63,411 bases of DNA from the NCBI GenBank assembly GCA_964433845.1, contig CAYSTA010000005.1:1-63411 (forward strand), read 5' to 3'. The notes beneath the pieces are model-generated. The model was not told where the DNA came from, ran no database searches, and saw nothing but the letters and a program-made list of their open reading frames with translations. Positions 35,161-44,933 of this stretch are shown in pieces. Position 1 is the first letter of the stretch. Each line of letters starts with the position of its first letter. Source of the stretch: MAG-121220-bin8 sp964433845. Lineage in GTDB: Bacteria > Bacteroidota > Bacteroidia > Flavobacteriales > Flavobacteriaceae. Both the position numbers and the translations under genes were made by a program.

Positions 35161-36663
35161 TTATTCTGCATTATGAACAAGTCTTTTTAATGGTTTTAAA
35201 ATTAATATTACTAAAAGGCCAAAAATTGAGCAGAAAATTGTTATTCCTGTAAATGTCCAATAATCTCCAATATCACTAGCATTTTCGCCAATTAATCCAG
35301 CAACCTTATTCCCTAAACCAGTAGCAGCAAAATAAGCACCCATCATAAACGCACCCCAACGCGCTGGGGCTAACTTAGTTATAAAAGAAAGCGCCACAGG
35401 AGAAGCACATAATTCTCCAATTGTATGAAATAAATAAGCCAATACTAACCAATACATAGCTGATTTTTTTATAATTTCTCCTGAAGCATCATAAGTAACT
35501 TCATTTGAAGCAATAGACATAAAGAAAAAACCAAATCCCATAATAATTACACCTAAAGCCATTTTAAAAAGTGAAGAATGTTCATATCCTGATTTTTTCC
35601 ACCAAATCCAGAAAGAGCCAACTAAAGTTGCGAAAATTAAAATAAAAGTTGCATTAACAGACTGAAACCAACTGGCAGGAACCATAAAAGATCCTAGAGC
35701 TAAATCTGTTTTTTGAGATGCATATAAATTCATTAAACCTCCTGCTTGTTCAAATGATCCCCAAAAAACTATAACTATTAAAAATGCTAAATAAGTAACT
35801 AATATTCTATCTTTTTCAATCTTATTTCCATCATTATATACTACAATTGCAAATCCAACAGCAAATGCAATTCCAATTAAAAGCAAACCATAATCCCAAT
35901 CTCCATTTAATCCTAAGTATAACCCAAGAATTGCAGTTAGAGAAAACCCTAATAAAGAATTAGTTTTTTTAAAAATCTGTAACAATAAATTGTCTGATTT
36001 CTTGTTATTTGAAGTTTCTAATTCAACCTTATTTCCAACATGAACTAAATATTTTTGTCCTTTCCAATAACCTAATTGTCCAATAGCCATTCCAATGCCT
36101 GCTAATCCAAACCCATAATGCCAATTATAGGTTTCACCAATATATCCTACAAGAAGAGCGGAAACAGCGGCACCAATATTAATCCCCATATAAAATATAT
36201 AAAATCCCATGTCTCTTTTATTATGATCCGTTTTACTGTAAAGTCCACCTACCATGGTAGAGATATTCCCCTTTAGGCATCCAACCCCCAAAACAATAAA
36301 TGTCAATCCTGTATAAAATGCCCATAGAGCCTCGACTGCTAAAATTCCATGACCAAAACATAATAAAAGTCCACCAATCATAACTGACTTTCTTTGACCC
36401 AAATACCTGTCTGCTAGAATTCCACCAGGTATTGTTGCCAAGTAAACAAACATGGTGTACCATCCATATAATTCAAGAGCTGATCTATCACTCCAGCCCA
36501 ATCCAGGGTTTACTCCAGATGTTTCTGAAACTAAATAAAGAACAAGTATTGCTCTCATACCATAATAACTAAAGCGTTCCCATAGTTCTGTAAAAAAGAG
36601 ATAAAAAAGGCCTATTGGATGTCCAAGAAATGTTTTCTGCAGTAATTCATTTTGATCATTCAT
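35161..36663 (-). CDS. POT-family proton-coupled peptide transporter
   Basis: 500 residues with about 14 membrane helices. The proton-coupling ExxERFxYY motif reads ELWERFSYYG at about 26-35, and GGILADRYLGQRKSVMIGG is the second POT signature. It imports di- and tripeptides. It is followed by the small exported thioredoxin gene and preceded, 6 bp away, by cutC. Fits a peptide-using marine heterotroph. ATG start at 36663. Confidence 0.93.
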   Translation of the reverse strand: MNDQNELLQKTFLGHPIGLFYLFFTELWERFSYYGMRAILVLYLVSETSGVNPGLGWSDRSALELYGWYTMFVYLATIPGGILADRYLGQRKSVMIGGLLLCFGHGILAVEALWAFYTGLTFIVLGVGCLKGNISTMVGGLYSKTDHNKRDMGFYIFYMGINIGAAVSALLVGYIGETYNWHYGFGLAGIGMAIGQLGYWKGQKYLVHVGNKVELETSNNKKSDNLLLQIFKKTNSLLGFSLTAILGLYLGLNGDWDYGLLLIGIAFAVGFAIVVYNDGNKIEKDRILVTYLAFLIVIVFWGSFEQAGGLMNLYASQKTDLALGSFMVPASWFQSVNATFILIFATLVGSFWIWWKKSGYEHSSLFKMALGVIIMGFGFFFMSIASNEVTYDASGEIIKKSAMYWLVLAYLFHTIGELCASPVALSFITKLAPARWGAFMMGAYFAATGLGNKVAGLIGENASDIGDYWTFTGITIFCSIFGLLVILILKPLKRLVHNAE

Positions 36664-36669
36664 ATATTA

Positions 36670-37296
36670 TTATTTTAATTTAATTATTTTTTTTCCGTGA
36701 TAATACTTTCCTTGAATTAAAGAATGCAATTCATTAATGTTTTTATATGTAATTCCTCCTGCATTAATAATTTCAAAATTATCTGGGACTAAATCTAACA
36801 TTTTTTTTAGAGTTTTTGTAGCATCTATTGCAAAAGTCTTTCCTCCAGATGATAAAACTCCATTTATATTTTTGTTTTTTAACAATAACAAAAGAGAATT
36901 CAGAACAGAATCTGTCTTATCAATTGCTTTGTGAATAATAACATTCAAAGGTTTAGCTATTTCTGACAATAAATTAATTTGACTCATATTAAAATTTGAA
37001 TCTTCATTTAAACAGCCTAAAACAACCCCGTCAACCCTTAATTTTTTACAAAAATTAATGTCCTCAATCATTCTTTGAACATCTTGATCAGAATATATAA
37101 ATGAAGGGTGTTTAGGTCTAATCATTACTCTTATTGGAATATTCAAATTGTAAAATACTTTCTTAATAAGTTTTTTAGAAGGAGTCAAACCATCAAGATC
37201 AAGTCTTCCACAAAGTTCAATTCTGTTTGCACCTTTTTTTTCAGCATTAACTGCATCTAAAAATGAGTCAACACATGCTTCTTTAATAATTTGCAT
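36670..37296 (-). CDS. cutC: CutC-family protein
   Basis: 208 residues, a single TIM barrel. Family segments: IKEACVDSFLDAVNAEKKGANRIELC (opening strand and helix, residues 4-29), GGLTPS-type loop here DGLTPSKKL, VMIRPK, and GVLSSGGKTFAIDA near 140-153. Once linked to copper tolerance, its real activity is unsettled. Its place just downstream of the NagB-PIG-L gene (12 bp) suggests a sugar-related role in this operon. Confidence 0.9.
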   Translation of the reverse strand: MQIIKEACVDSFLDAVNAEKKGANRIELCGRLDLDGLTPSKKLIKKVFYNLNIPIRVMIRPKHPSFIYSDQDVQRMIEDINFCKKLRVDGVVLGCLNEDSNFNMSQINLLSEIAKPLNVIIHKAIDKTDSVLNSLLLLLKNKNINGVLSSGGKTFAIDATKTLKKMLDLVPDNFEIINAGGITYKNINELHSLIQGKYYHGKKIIKLK

Positions 37297-37308
37297 ATAA
37301 AAAGTTAT

Positions 37309-39210
37309 CTAAAAGTAGTGTCTTTTAAAAGTCTCTATAGCTGAGTAATCAGACATGCCTAAGTCGTGAAAGGTTTTAGCAATTGATCTGTTTCTGTCTT
37401 CAGTTCTAACCCAAAACTCCCTATTGTCATCTCCTTGAAACATTACATTATCTTTTTGACTTTGATGATAAAAAATAGCTTTTCTTTTCTTTAAAACTTG
37501 ATTAGGACTCATAGGAATCGACATATCAATTTCATTAACTTCCCATTCATGCCAAGCTCCTCTATAAAGCCAAACCCAACAGTTTTTCATAAAACTTTTT
37601 TTCTTAATACTTGTCAATACATCAAAAAAAATGTCCAAGCAAACTTTATGAGTGCCATGTGGATCGGCAAGATCACCAGCAGCATAAATTTGGTGAGGTT
37701 TTATCTTGGTAATTATATTACTCATAATATCTAAGTCTAATTTTGAAGGTGAAGATTTTTTTACAGTTCCTGTTTCATAAAACGGAAGTTTTAAAAAGTG
37801 GACATTAGAATCAGGAATTCCAATAAATCTAGTAGCTGCCAAAGATTCTTTTTCTCTGATTAATGTTGCAATGTTTCTTATCTCTTTATTGTCTAAAACT
37901 TCATTAGATTTTTTAAGAATATTCATCAACTTCCCATGCTTTGTTTTATTATTTTTGGAAATATCAGAGAAAACCTCCAAGAACTTGAGAACGTCAGAAT
38001 TGTTTACAGCAATGTTACCTGAAGTCTGGTAAGCAACATGTACATCATGTCCTTGTGAAACCAATCTGTCAAAAGTACCACCCATAGAAATTACATCATC
38101 ATCCGGATGAGGACTAAAAATAAGTACTCTTTTCTTAGCTGGGTTAGCTCTTTCAGGCCTATACTTGTCATCCACATTTGGCTTTCCTCCAGGCCAGCCA
38201 GTAATCGTCCGATCAATTTTATTAAAAACTTCTAAATTAATATCATATGGGGATTGATGGATCAATAATTCTGACAAATTATTTTCATTATAATCAGACT
38301 CAGTCAAATTCAATATTGATTTATTAGTTTTTTTACATAGCCAAACCACTGCTTTTGCTTTTGATTCAATTGTTAATTTAATAGAACCTACTTTCCAAGG
38401 AGATTGAATTCTTGTCAAATTAGATGCTGAAGCTTTATCCAAAACAAATGTTGCATTTTTATGTTTTTGCAAAAAACTTGCTGGAATATTTGAATCAATA
38501 TCTCCCTCTATTGCTCTAAAAATTGCTTTCGACTTATTTTGCCCCCACGCTAAAAGAACGACTCTTTTAGATTTTCTTATAGTATTTATTCCCATTGTAA
38601 TTGCCTTTGTAGGAACATTTTCAATTCCAAAAAATGATTTTCTTGCATCATCTCTTGTTATGTAATCAAGGTGTACAAGTCTTGTTAAAGAACTATAATT
38701 TGAACCGGGCTCATTAAAACCTATATGACCAGTCCTTCCAATACCTAAAAGCTGAAAGTCAATTCCGCCTAATTTCTTAATTTTATTTTCATATTCATTG
38801 CAGTGACCATTAATTTTATTTAAATCTAATTCACCATTTGGAATATTAATATTTTTAGGTTTAATATCTATATGAGAAAACAAATGAATATACATGAAAT
38901 GATGATAGCTTTTTGTATCAACTTGATTCATTGGATAATATTCATCTAAGTTAAATGTAATTACATTTGAAAAGCTAAGTCCTTCTTCTTTATGTAATCT
39001 TACAAGCTCCTCATAAACAGAAATGGGCGAAGAACCTGTAGCTAATCCTAAAATACAATTCTTTTTTTCTTTTTGTTTTTTTCTAATTAAAACTGATATT
39101 TCATTAGCTACAATCCTTGAAGCTTCTCTAGATTCTTCAAAAATAACACTATGAATTTTTTCACATCTAGTCTGTTCTAAAGTTCCCGGGGATTTATAAT
39201 CAATTATCAT
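37309..39210 (-). CDS. nagB: NagB-PIG-L two-domain protein (glucosamine-6-phosphate deaminase-like)
   Basis: 633 residues. Domain 1 (about 1-290) is a NagB/RpiA-fold deaminase with LGLATGSSPISVY (54-66), FNLDEYYPM (86-94) and LLGIGRTGHIGFNEPGS (154-170). It converts glucosamine-6-P to fructose-6-P and ammonia. Domain 2 (about 361-600) is a PIG-L/LmbE-type deacetylase with metal motif HPDDDV at 368-373 and a later DPHGTHKVC. The fusion is a recognised Bacteroidota form and could de-N-acetylate and then deaminate amino sugars. It lies 3 bp after the SSS symporter gene, with cutC downstream. Confidence 0.9.
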   Translation of the reverse strand: MIIDYKSPGTLEQTRCEKIHSVIFEESREASRIVANEISVLIRKKQKEKKNCILGLATGSSPISVYEELVRLHKEEGLSFSNVITFNLDEYYPMNQVDTKSYHHFMYIHLFSHIDIKPKNINIPNGELDLNKINGHCNEYENKIKKLGGIDFQLLGIGRTGHIGFNEPGSNYSSLTRLVHLDYITRDDARKSFFGIENVPTKAITMGINTIRKSKRVVLLAWGQNKSKAIFRAIEGDIDSNIPASFLQKHKNATFVLDKASASNLTRIQSPWKVGSIKLTIESKAKAVVWLCKKTNKSILNLTESDYNENNLSELLIHQSPYDINLEVFNKIDRTITGWPGGKPNVDDKYRPERANPAKKRVLIFSPHPDDDVISMGGTFDRLVSQGHDVHVAYQTSGNIAVNNSDVLKFLEVFSDISKNNKTKHGKLMNILKKSNEVLDNKEIRNIATLIREKESLAATRFIGIPDSNVHFLKLPFYETGTVKKSSPSKLDLDIMSNIITKIKPHQIYAAGDLADPHGTHKVCLDIFFDVLTSIKKKSFMKNCWVWLYRGAWHEWEVNEIDMSIPMSPNQVLKKRKAIFYHQSQKDNVMFQGDDNREFWVRTEDRNRSIAKTFHDLGMSDYSAIETFKRHYF

Positions 39211-39213
39211 ATA

Positions 39214-41022
39214 TCAATTTAATTTATTTAATTTTTTCCAATTATTTTTTAATAAGATAGCAAAAACTATCGCAACAATTAAAAAACAAATTCCATTACT
39301 TATTTCTCCATAAATAAAATAACCTGTTGAAAATAATACAGAGTATATAGCAAAACATCCAAATAACATGCATATTATTCCTAGAGGAACTGACCATATT
39401 TTATCACTTTTATTATTAAATGAAATATCTTTTTTTAAAGCTTCTAATCTAATTTTCTCCCATCCAGGACCCCCAGGATTAGTCTTTTTACAAAAATTAA
39501 TTAAAGTTTCTATTGAATCTGGTTTAGTTAATAAAGTAACAACAATCCAAACAACAGTAGTAAATAAGACAACCATAGGAAATTTATAATAAGATTCTAA
39601 AATTCCTGAATCAGAAAACAATAAAGGCCCTAAGCTTGTAAAATTTAATATTATAGATACAAATCCTGAAACAAACATTGCTACAATTTCACTCCAAGCA
39701 TTTATTCTCCACCAAAACCATCTCAAAATAAAAATTAATCCAGTGCCAGCTCCGAACATTAAAATAACGTCAAATAACTGCAAAGCATTTGTTAATAGTA
39801 ATGCGAAAATTGCACTAAGAATAAATAATGTTACTGTTGATATCCTTCCAATGTTTACAAGTTCTTTTTCTGAGGCATTTTTTTTAATCTGTTGCTTATA
39901 AAAATCATTAACAATATAAGAGGATCCCCAATTAAGATGTGTAGAAATAGTAGACATATATGCTGCTACAAGTGACGCAATTACCAATCCTAACAATCCT
40001 GAAGGAAGCATAGTTAGCATAGCTGGATATGCTAAATCATGTCCTAGTTTATCTTCAGAAACATTAGGGAATGCCTCTTGAATACTTGCTAAATCAGGAA
40101 AAACTATTAGGGAGGCTAAAGCAACAATTATCCATGGCCAAGGTCTAAGAGCGTAATGCATAACATTAAAGAAAAATGTAGCCCCTATAGCATGACCTTC
40201 ATCCTTAGCAGCTAACATTCTTTGAGCAATATATCCTCCTCCGCCTGGCTCAGCGCCTGGATACCAAGAACTCCACCATTGCACAGCAAGAGGAACAATT
40301 AGGAGAGGAATGTAGATGTCTGGATCATCCAAACTTGGTGTCATAGATAACATATCACTTGGAGTGTTAGAAATTAAATTAACCATCCCACCAACTTCAG
40401 GTAGGTTCACTAAATAATATGCTGCACCTATTGATCCAGCCATAGCTGCAAAGAATAAAATAAAATCTGTGTATACTACACCTCTAAAACCACCAACTGT
40501 ACTAAAAACAACAGTAATAGTTCCAGCATAAAGAATGGTATCAATTGGAGAAAGGCCAAGCATAATTTCTCCAATTTTAATTGCAGCTAGAGTTACTCCA
40601 GACATAGCCATAACATTAAAAATAACTCCAAGATATACAGCTCTAAATCCTCTTAAAAACTTGCCTCCCCAACCACTATATCTCAATTCATAAAACTCCA
40701 TATCAGTAGCCACATTTGATCTTCTCCACAACTTAGCATAAACAAAAACTGTCAACAGTCCTGTTAGTAAAAAGGCCCACCAAACCCAATTTCCAGAAAC
40801 TCCATTTGTTCTAACAATATCAGTAACAAGATTTGGAGTGTCTGTTGAAAATGTTGTAGCTACCATAGAAATCCCCAATAGCCACCAAGGCATGTTTCTG
40901 CCAGATAAAAAATATTCAGTTGAGCTTGAGGAAGATTTTTTTGAAACTAAAAATCCTATAATTAATGTAATTGAAAAAAAACATAATATTATAGCATAAT
41001 CAAATGATGATAAGTCAATCAT
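39214..41022 (-). CDS. Sodium:solute symporter (SSS family)
   Basis: 602 residues with about 14 membrane helices. The start MIDLSSFDYAIILCFFSITLIIGFLVS gives the first helix, and SSTEYFLSGRNMPWWLLGISM is the SSS signature. A long cytoplasmic loop (about 490-540, CKKTNPGGPGWEKIRLEAL) precedes the last helices. Tightly linked to the NagB-PIG-L gene, so an amino sugar is a reasonable substrate guess. A second SSS transporter of the acetate type lies at 47427. Confidence 0.88.
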   Translation of the reverse strand: MIDLSSFDYAIILCFFSITLIIGFLVSKKSSSSSTEYFLSGRNMPWWLLGISMVATTFSTDTPNLVTDIVRTNGVSGNWVWWAFLLTGLLTVFVYAKLWRRSNVATDMEFYELRYSGWGGKFLRGFRAVYLGVIFNVMAMSGVTLAAIKIGEIMLGLSPIDTILYAGTITVVFSTVGGFRGVVYTDFILFFAAMAGSIGAAYYLVNLPEVGGMVNLISNTPSDMLSMTPSLDDPDIYIPLLIVPLAVQWWSSWYPGAEPGGGGYIAQRMLAAKDEGHAIGATFFFNVMHYALRPWPWIIVALASLIVFPDLASIQEAFPNVSEDKLGHDLAYPAMLTMLPSGLLGLVIASLVAAYMSTISTHLNWGSSYIVNDFYKQQIKKNASEKELVNIGRISTVTLFILSAIFALLLTNALQLFDVILMFGAGTGLIFILRWFWWRINAWSEIVAMFVSGFVSIILNFTSLGPLLFSDSGILESYYKFPMVVLFTTVVWIVVTLLTKPDSIETLINFCKKTNPGGPGWEKIRLEALKKDISFNNKSDKIWSVPLGIICMLFGCFAIYSVLFSTGYFIYGEISNGICFLIVAIVFAILLKNNWKKLNKLN

Positions 41023-41086
41023 AAAAATTTGGTTTTATTTTAAAAATAAGATAATCTACTTAAAATTTAGTAAAAAATTAAGAATA

Positions 41087-41929
41087 TTATTTAAGATATT
41101 TATAAACCTCAATTATATCCGTTTTTGATGTAAGATCCAAGACATTTTCATTCATAGGAATACCTATTATATTTTTTTTGCTTTTTGAAATCATTTGTTT
41201 TAAAACATCTGGGATCTCTTTTTCATTTCTTTTTTCATTAATAGGACAATTTTTAAAAAAAGAAAAACTGTCTTGACCGTGAAATTTAAAAAGATTCATG
41301 CTAACTCTAATTTTTCCCAAGCTATCAAGAGATTTATTAATTGTTTCTTTATTTGGTTTTTCGATAATATCAATTAATTTATTTTCTTTATCTAGCTTAG
41401 CAATTGAAAAAGAAGAAATTCTTTCTTTTGGAAACCTTAAGCCATCTCTATCATAAGCAATAAATGCATTATTTGATTTTGTAGATTTAATTTTTTTTAA
41501 AGATTCTATTGAGTATAAATTATCCCCATTACAAACACAAAAGGATTTAGATTTTAAATTAGGATATTGTTCCATTGTCTGAAAAATTGCATCAGCAGTC
41601 CCAAAAGGCTTAGCTCTATTCGCAGATAAATATTGAATAGAAAAATTTATATCACATTTTTTCAAATCAATTTTTAAAAGATTATTAAAATTCTCTCTAA
41701 AATAATGTGCATTTTCACTCGTGACTATATAAATATCTCTAAACCCTGATTTAATCATATTAGTAATAGAATAACTAATAAAAGGCTTTGATTCTTTTCC
41801 AAACTCAATTAAAACTTTGCTTTTTGAATTAGCGGATTCTATTTGACTTTCTGTTAAAATTGTTGAATCAACAGGAGCTTTCATCCTTGATGAAGCACCT
41901 GCAGCCATTATAATTATTGAATTGGTCAT
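41087..41929 (-). CDS. Nucleotidyltransferase family protein (sugar-phosphate type)
   Basis: 280 residues, GT-A-like nucleotidyltransferase. IIMAAGASSRMK is the NTP-binding glycine loop, with KVLIEFGKESKPFISYSI, then FCVCNGDNLYS as the metal Asp motif near 131-141. Unusually, about 25 residues are inserted between the loop and the K-VLIEFG strand. The product could be an NDP-sugar or a sugar-1-P kinase-pathway intermediate. It lies between the symporter and sulfatase genes in the same direction. Confidence 0.82.
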   Translation of the reverse strand: MTNSIIIMAAGASSRMKAPVDSTILTESQIESANSKSKVLIEFGKESKPFISYSITNMIKSGFRDIYIVTSENAHYFRENFNNLLKIDLKKCDINFSIQYLSANRAKPFGTADAIFQTMEQYPNLKSKSFCVCNGDNLYSIESLKKIKSTKSNNAFIAYDRDGLRFPKERISSFSIAKLDKENKLIDIIEKPNKETINKSLDSLGKIRVSMNLFKFHGQDSFSFFKNCPINEKRNEKEIPDVLKQMISKSKKNIIGIPMNENVLDLTSKTDIIEVYKYLK

Positions 41930-41986
41930 AACTATTTTAGTTTTTAAATATACACCTTATGCAAAAATTTAAATAATCAAACATTT

Positions 41987-43504
41987 TTATTCCAAAGAAG
42001 GAATTATAAAATTTACTAAATAAGGAGTCGAATGAGCTTCTTTTAAATAATCTTCCAGTTCAGAAACAACTTCAGGAAATTTTGTAGAAAGATCATTAAG
42101 TTCTTTTGGATCTATAGATAGATCAAAAAGCTTAAGTTTAGATTGTCCCTTGAATAAATTCCTTTTTAAACCTTTCCACTTACCCATTCTAATTGCCTGT
42201 AATCCTCCACTAGCGGGATATTCCCAATACAAATATTTATGTTTATCTTGTTTTTCTCCTTTTAAAGTTGGATAAAAACTAATTCCATCAGTATTGAAAG
42301 GTGACTTTATATCAGCAATATCACAGGCTGTTTCAAAAAAATCATAAAAAGCAGAAATATGATCTGATGAAGATCCAGCCTTGATTACATTTGGCCAACT
42401 TGCAATCATTGGCACCCTTAAACCTCCTTCATTTACGCTACCTTTCATAGTATATCTAGAGTTCACAAAAATTCCTGTACTATTAAAAAAATTAGTGTCT
42501 ACATGTGGAACATGTGTAGGTCCATTGTCACTAGTAAAAATTATTAAAGTGTTTTCATACTCACCAATTTCTTTAAGTTTATTTATAAGATCACCAACTT
42601 GTTCATCTAAATAAGAAATCATCGCAGCATAAGTTGCTTTGGGGGTTCTATTGGGATAATAGCTTCTGCCAATATAAGGTTCTTCATCACCAAATTTCTT
42701 ATTATAATATTCAACCCAGTATTCTGGAGCCTGTAATGGTAAATGAGGAAGTGGAGATGCATAATAAAGAAAAAATGGATCTTTATGATTTTTGTCAATA
42801 AAATCTAAAGCCTCATTATGCATTAGTGTAGGAGCATAATCATTTTGATTAAATTTATTATAAGATTCTTTATTATAAGGATCTTTTCCATCTAAATCTT
42901 CCTGTTTAGTAACGATGTAATTATCAAGAATGTGCCTTTTTTCATTTTTCCATAAGTGAGTTGGGTATAGAGTATGAGCTTGTCTTTGACAGTTATACCC
43001 ATAAAAAAAATCAAAACCTTTTTTGTTTGGGATACTGTTTGTAAGAGGTGCTCCTAAGCCCCACTTTCCAACCATACCAGTTTTATAACCATTATCCTTT
43101 AAGACTTTTGCAACTGTAACTATAGAATCTAACAAAGGTCTTTGACCTTCTAAATTGGGGTCATCAAACATTGCTTGAAAACTCCAAACATCCCCCCTCT
43201 CACTCCATTCTCCATTAGCCCTAATATGAGTATTTCCCATATGCATTCCAGTCATCAATACACTTCTTGCTGGTGCACAAACTGGAGCTCCACTATAATG
43301 ATTAGTAAATAACATTCCCGTTTTTGCTAAATTATCAATGTTGGGAGTTTCAATAAATTTTTGGCCATATACTCCAACTTCTCCATAGCCTAGATCATCA
43401 GCTAATATGTATATAATATTAGGCTTTTCATTTTTACTGCTGTCACATCCAAAAAAAGAAAAAATCAAAAAGAAGAATATTACAGAATTGACAAAAGTTT
43501 TCAT
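41987..43504 (-). CDS. Sulfatase (type I, formylglycine-dependent) lipoprotein
   Basis: 505 residues. MKTFVNSVIFFFLIFSFFGC is a lipoprotein signal. Metal ligands Asp36/Asp37 lie in IIYILADDLGYGE. The sulfatase signature SGAPVCAPARSVLMTG puts Cys76 as the residue converted to formylglycine and Arg80 in CxPxR. GKWGLG and IIFTSDNGPTHV supply further metal and sulfate ligands. It would desulfate polysaccharides at the cell surface or in the periplasm. Its activator is very probably the FGE at 45933-47033. The substrate is unknown; neighbours point to sulfated amino sugars. Confidence 0.93.
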   Translation of the reverse strand: MKTFVNSVIFFFLIFSFFGCDSSKNEKPNIIYILADDLGYGEVGVYGQKFIETPNIDNLAKTGMLFTNHYSGAPVCAPARSVLMTGMHMGNTHIRANGEWSERGDVWSFQAMFDDPNLEGQRPLLDSIVTVAKVLKDNGYKTGMVGKWGLGAPLTNSIPNKKGFDFFYGYNCQRQAHTLYPTHLWKNEKRHILDNYIVTKQEDLDGKDPYNKESYNKFNQNDYAPTLMHNEALDFIDKNHKDPFFLYYASPLPHLPLQAPEYWVEYYNKKFGDEEPYIGRSYYPNRTPKATYAAMISYLDEQVGDLINKLKEIGEYENTLIIFTSDNGPTHVPHVDTNFFNSTGIFVNSRYTMKGSVNEGGLRVPMIASWPNVIKAGSSSDHISAFYDFFETACDIADIKSPFNTDGISFYPTLKGEKQDKHKYLYWEYPASGGLQAIRMGKWKGLKRNLFKGQSKLKLFDLSIDPKELNDLSTKFPEVVSELEDYLKEAHSTPYLVNFIIPSLE

Positions 43505-43580
43505 AGAATTTTTTAATAGTTGAGCGTAAAGATCGTAAAAATAAAGAAACTCCTCTTCATCAATTAATTAACACAATGAT

Positions 43581-43588
43581 TATCTTTG
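43581..43588 (+). promoter_or_regulatory. Possible -7 box, HMG-CoA reductase (leaderless?)
   Basis: TATCTTTG ends 4 bp before the GTG start at 43593, matching TAnnTTTG. If used, transcription would begin at or next to the start codon, giving a leaderless mRNA. No TTTG box lies 19 bp upstream. Confidence 0.35.
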
Positions 43589-43592
43589 AATA

Positions 43593-44933
43593 GTGAAAAA
43601 ACAAAACTCAAAAAATAAAATTGATGGATTTTCTAAATTATCTAAACAGGAGAAAATAAATTGGATTAATAGGAACTATTTTCATAATGACCAATATTCT
43701 TGTAAACTTCTTAAGGAATATTGGAACAGTGATTTAGACTTACAAAAGATTCATGATGAATTTGCAGAAAACACAATTTCTAATTTTATACTTCCATTTG
43801 GTGTGGCGCCCAATTTTTTAATTGATGGAATTGACTATACCATTCCAATGGCAATTGAAGAAAGCTCTGTTGTAGCAGCAGCATGTAAAGCTGCTAAGTT
43901 TTGGAGGACAAGAGGAGGTTTTCAAACAAAGATTATTAATTTTAAAAAAACTGGCCAAGTACATTTTATTTTTCATGGAAATGTAGAAAATCTAAAGAAA
44001 TTTTTTAATAAAATAAAACCTAAACTATTGAAAGATTGTGAAAAGATTAGTCACAACATGGTTAATAGGGGAGGTGGAATTTTAAATATAGAACTTTTAG
44101 ATAAAACAAAAGATATTGAAAATTATTTTCAAATTGAGGCTACATTTGACACAGTAGATTCTATGGGGGCAAATTTTATTAATTCTTGTTTAGAACAATT
44201 TGCAAAATCTATAAAAAAAGAAGCTAAATTATTTGACTCTTTTTCAAATACTGAAAAAAATATTGAGATTATAATGAGTATCCTTTCAAATTATGTGCCA
44301 GACTGTTTAGTTAGAGCGGAAGTTAGTTGTCTTATTAAAGATCTAGGTAATCATGATAATTTAAGTGCAATTGATTTCGCAAAAAAATTCGATCAGGCAG
44401 TTAATATCGCTAAAACTCAAAAAGTTAGAGCAGTTACTCATAATAAAGGAATAATGAATGGTGTAGACTCAGTAATCATTGCAACTGGAAATGATTTTAG
44501 AGCTATTGAAGCAGGAATTCATGCTTATGCATCAAAAGATGGTTATTATAAAAGTCTTTCTGACGTAAACATTAAAAATGGAATTTTTAATTTTTGGATA
44601 GAACTACCCATTTCGCTTGGAACAGTAGGTGGAATTACCAATCTTCATCCTTTAGTAAAATGGTCACTTAATCTTTTAAAAAATCCAACTGGAAAAGAAC
44701 TAATGAAAATTGTTGCCGTAGCTGGACTTGCACAAAATTTTGGAGCTCTCCAATCTTTAATTACATCTGGAATTCAAAAAGGACATATGAAAATGCATTT
44801 GATTAATATTTTGAACTCTCTAGAAGCCTCAGATAGTGAAAAAAAACAATTAATTAATTATTTCAAAACAAATATAGTTTCCTTTAATTCAGTAAAAAAA
44901 GAGTTATCAAATATTAGAAAAAATGAACTTTAA
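43593..44933 (+). CDS. mvaA: HMG-CoA reductase (class II type)
   Basis: 446 residues. It reduces HMG-CoA to mevalonate, the committed step of the pathway. Catalytic residues of the class II family are visible: Glu89/90 in PMAIEESSVVAAA, Lys in HNKGIMNGVDS, Asp in IATGNDFRA and His in IQKGHMKMH; DTVDSMGANF binds the nicotinamide. Although class II enzymes are often called degradative, the presence of three mevalonate-pathway kinases and mvaD in the window argues for biosynthesis here. The start is GTG at 43593. It overlaps the GYDIA kinase gene by 11 bp. Confidence 0.93.
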   Translation: MKKQNSKNKIDGFSKLSKQEKINWINRNYFHNDQYSCKLLKEYWNSDLDLQKIHDEFAENTISNFILPFGVAPNFLIDGIDYTIPMAIEESSVVAAACKAAKFWRTRGGFQTKIINFKKTGQVHFIFHGNVENLKKFFNKIKPKLLKDCEKISHNMVNRGGGILNIELLDKTKDIENYFQIEATFDTVDSMGANFINSCLEQFAKSIKKEAKLFDSFSNTEKNIEIIMSILSNYVPDCLVRAEVSCLIKDLGNHDNLSAIDFAKKFDQAVNIAKTQKVRAVTHNKGIMNGVDSVIIATGNDFRAIEAGIHAYASKDGYYKSLSDVNIKNGIFNFWIELPISLGTVGGITNLHPLVKWSLNLLKNPTGKELMKIVAVAGLAQNFGALQSLITSGIQKGHMKMHLINILNSLEASDSEKKQLINYFKTNIVSFNSVKKELSNIRKNEL

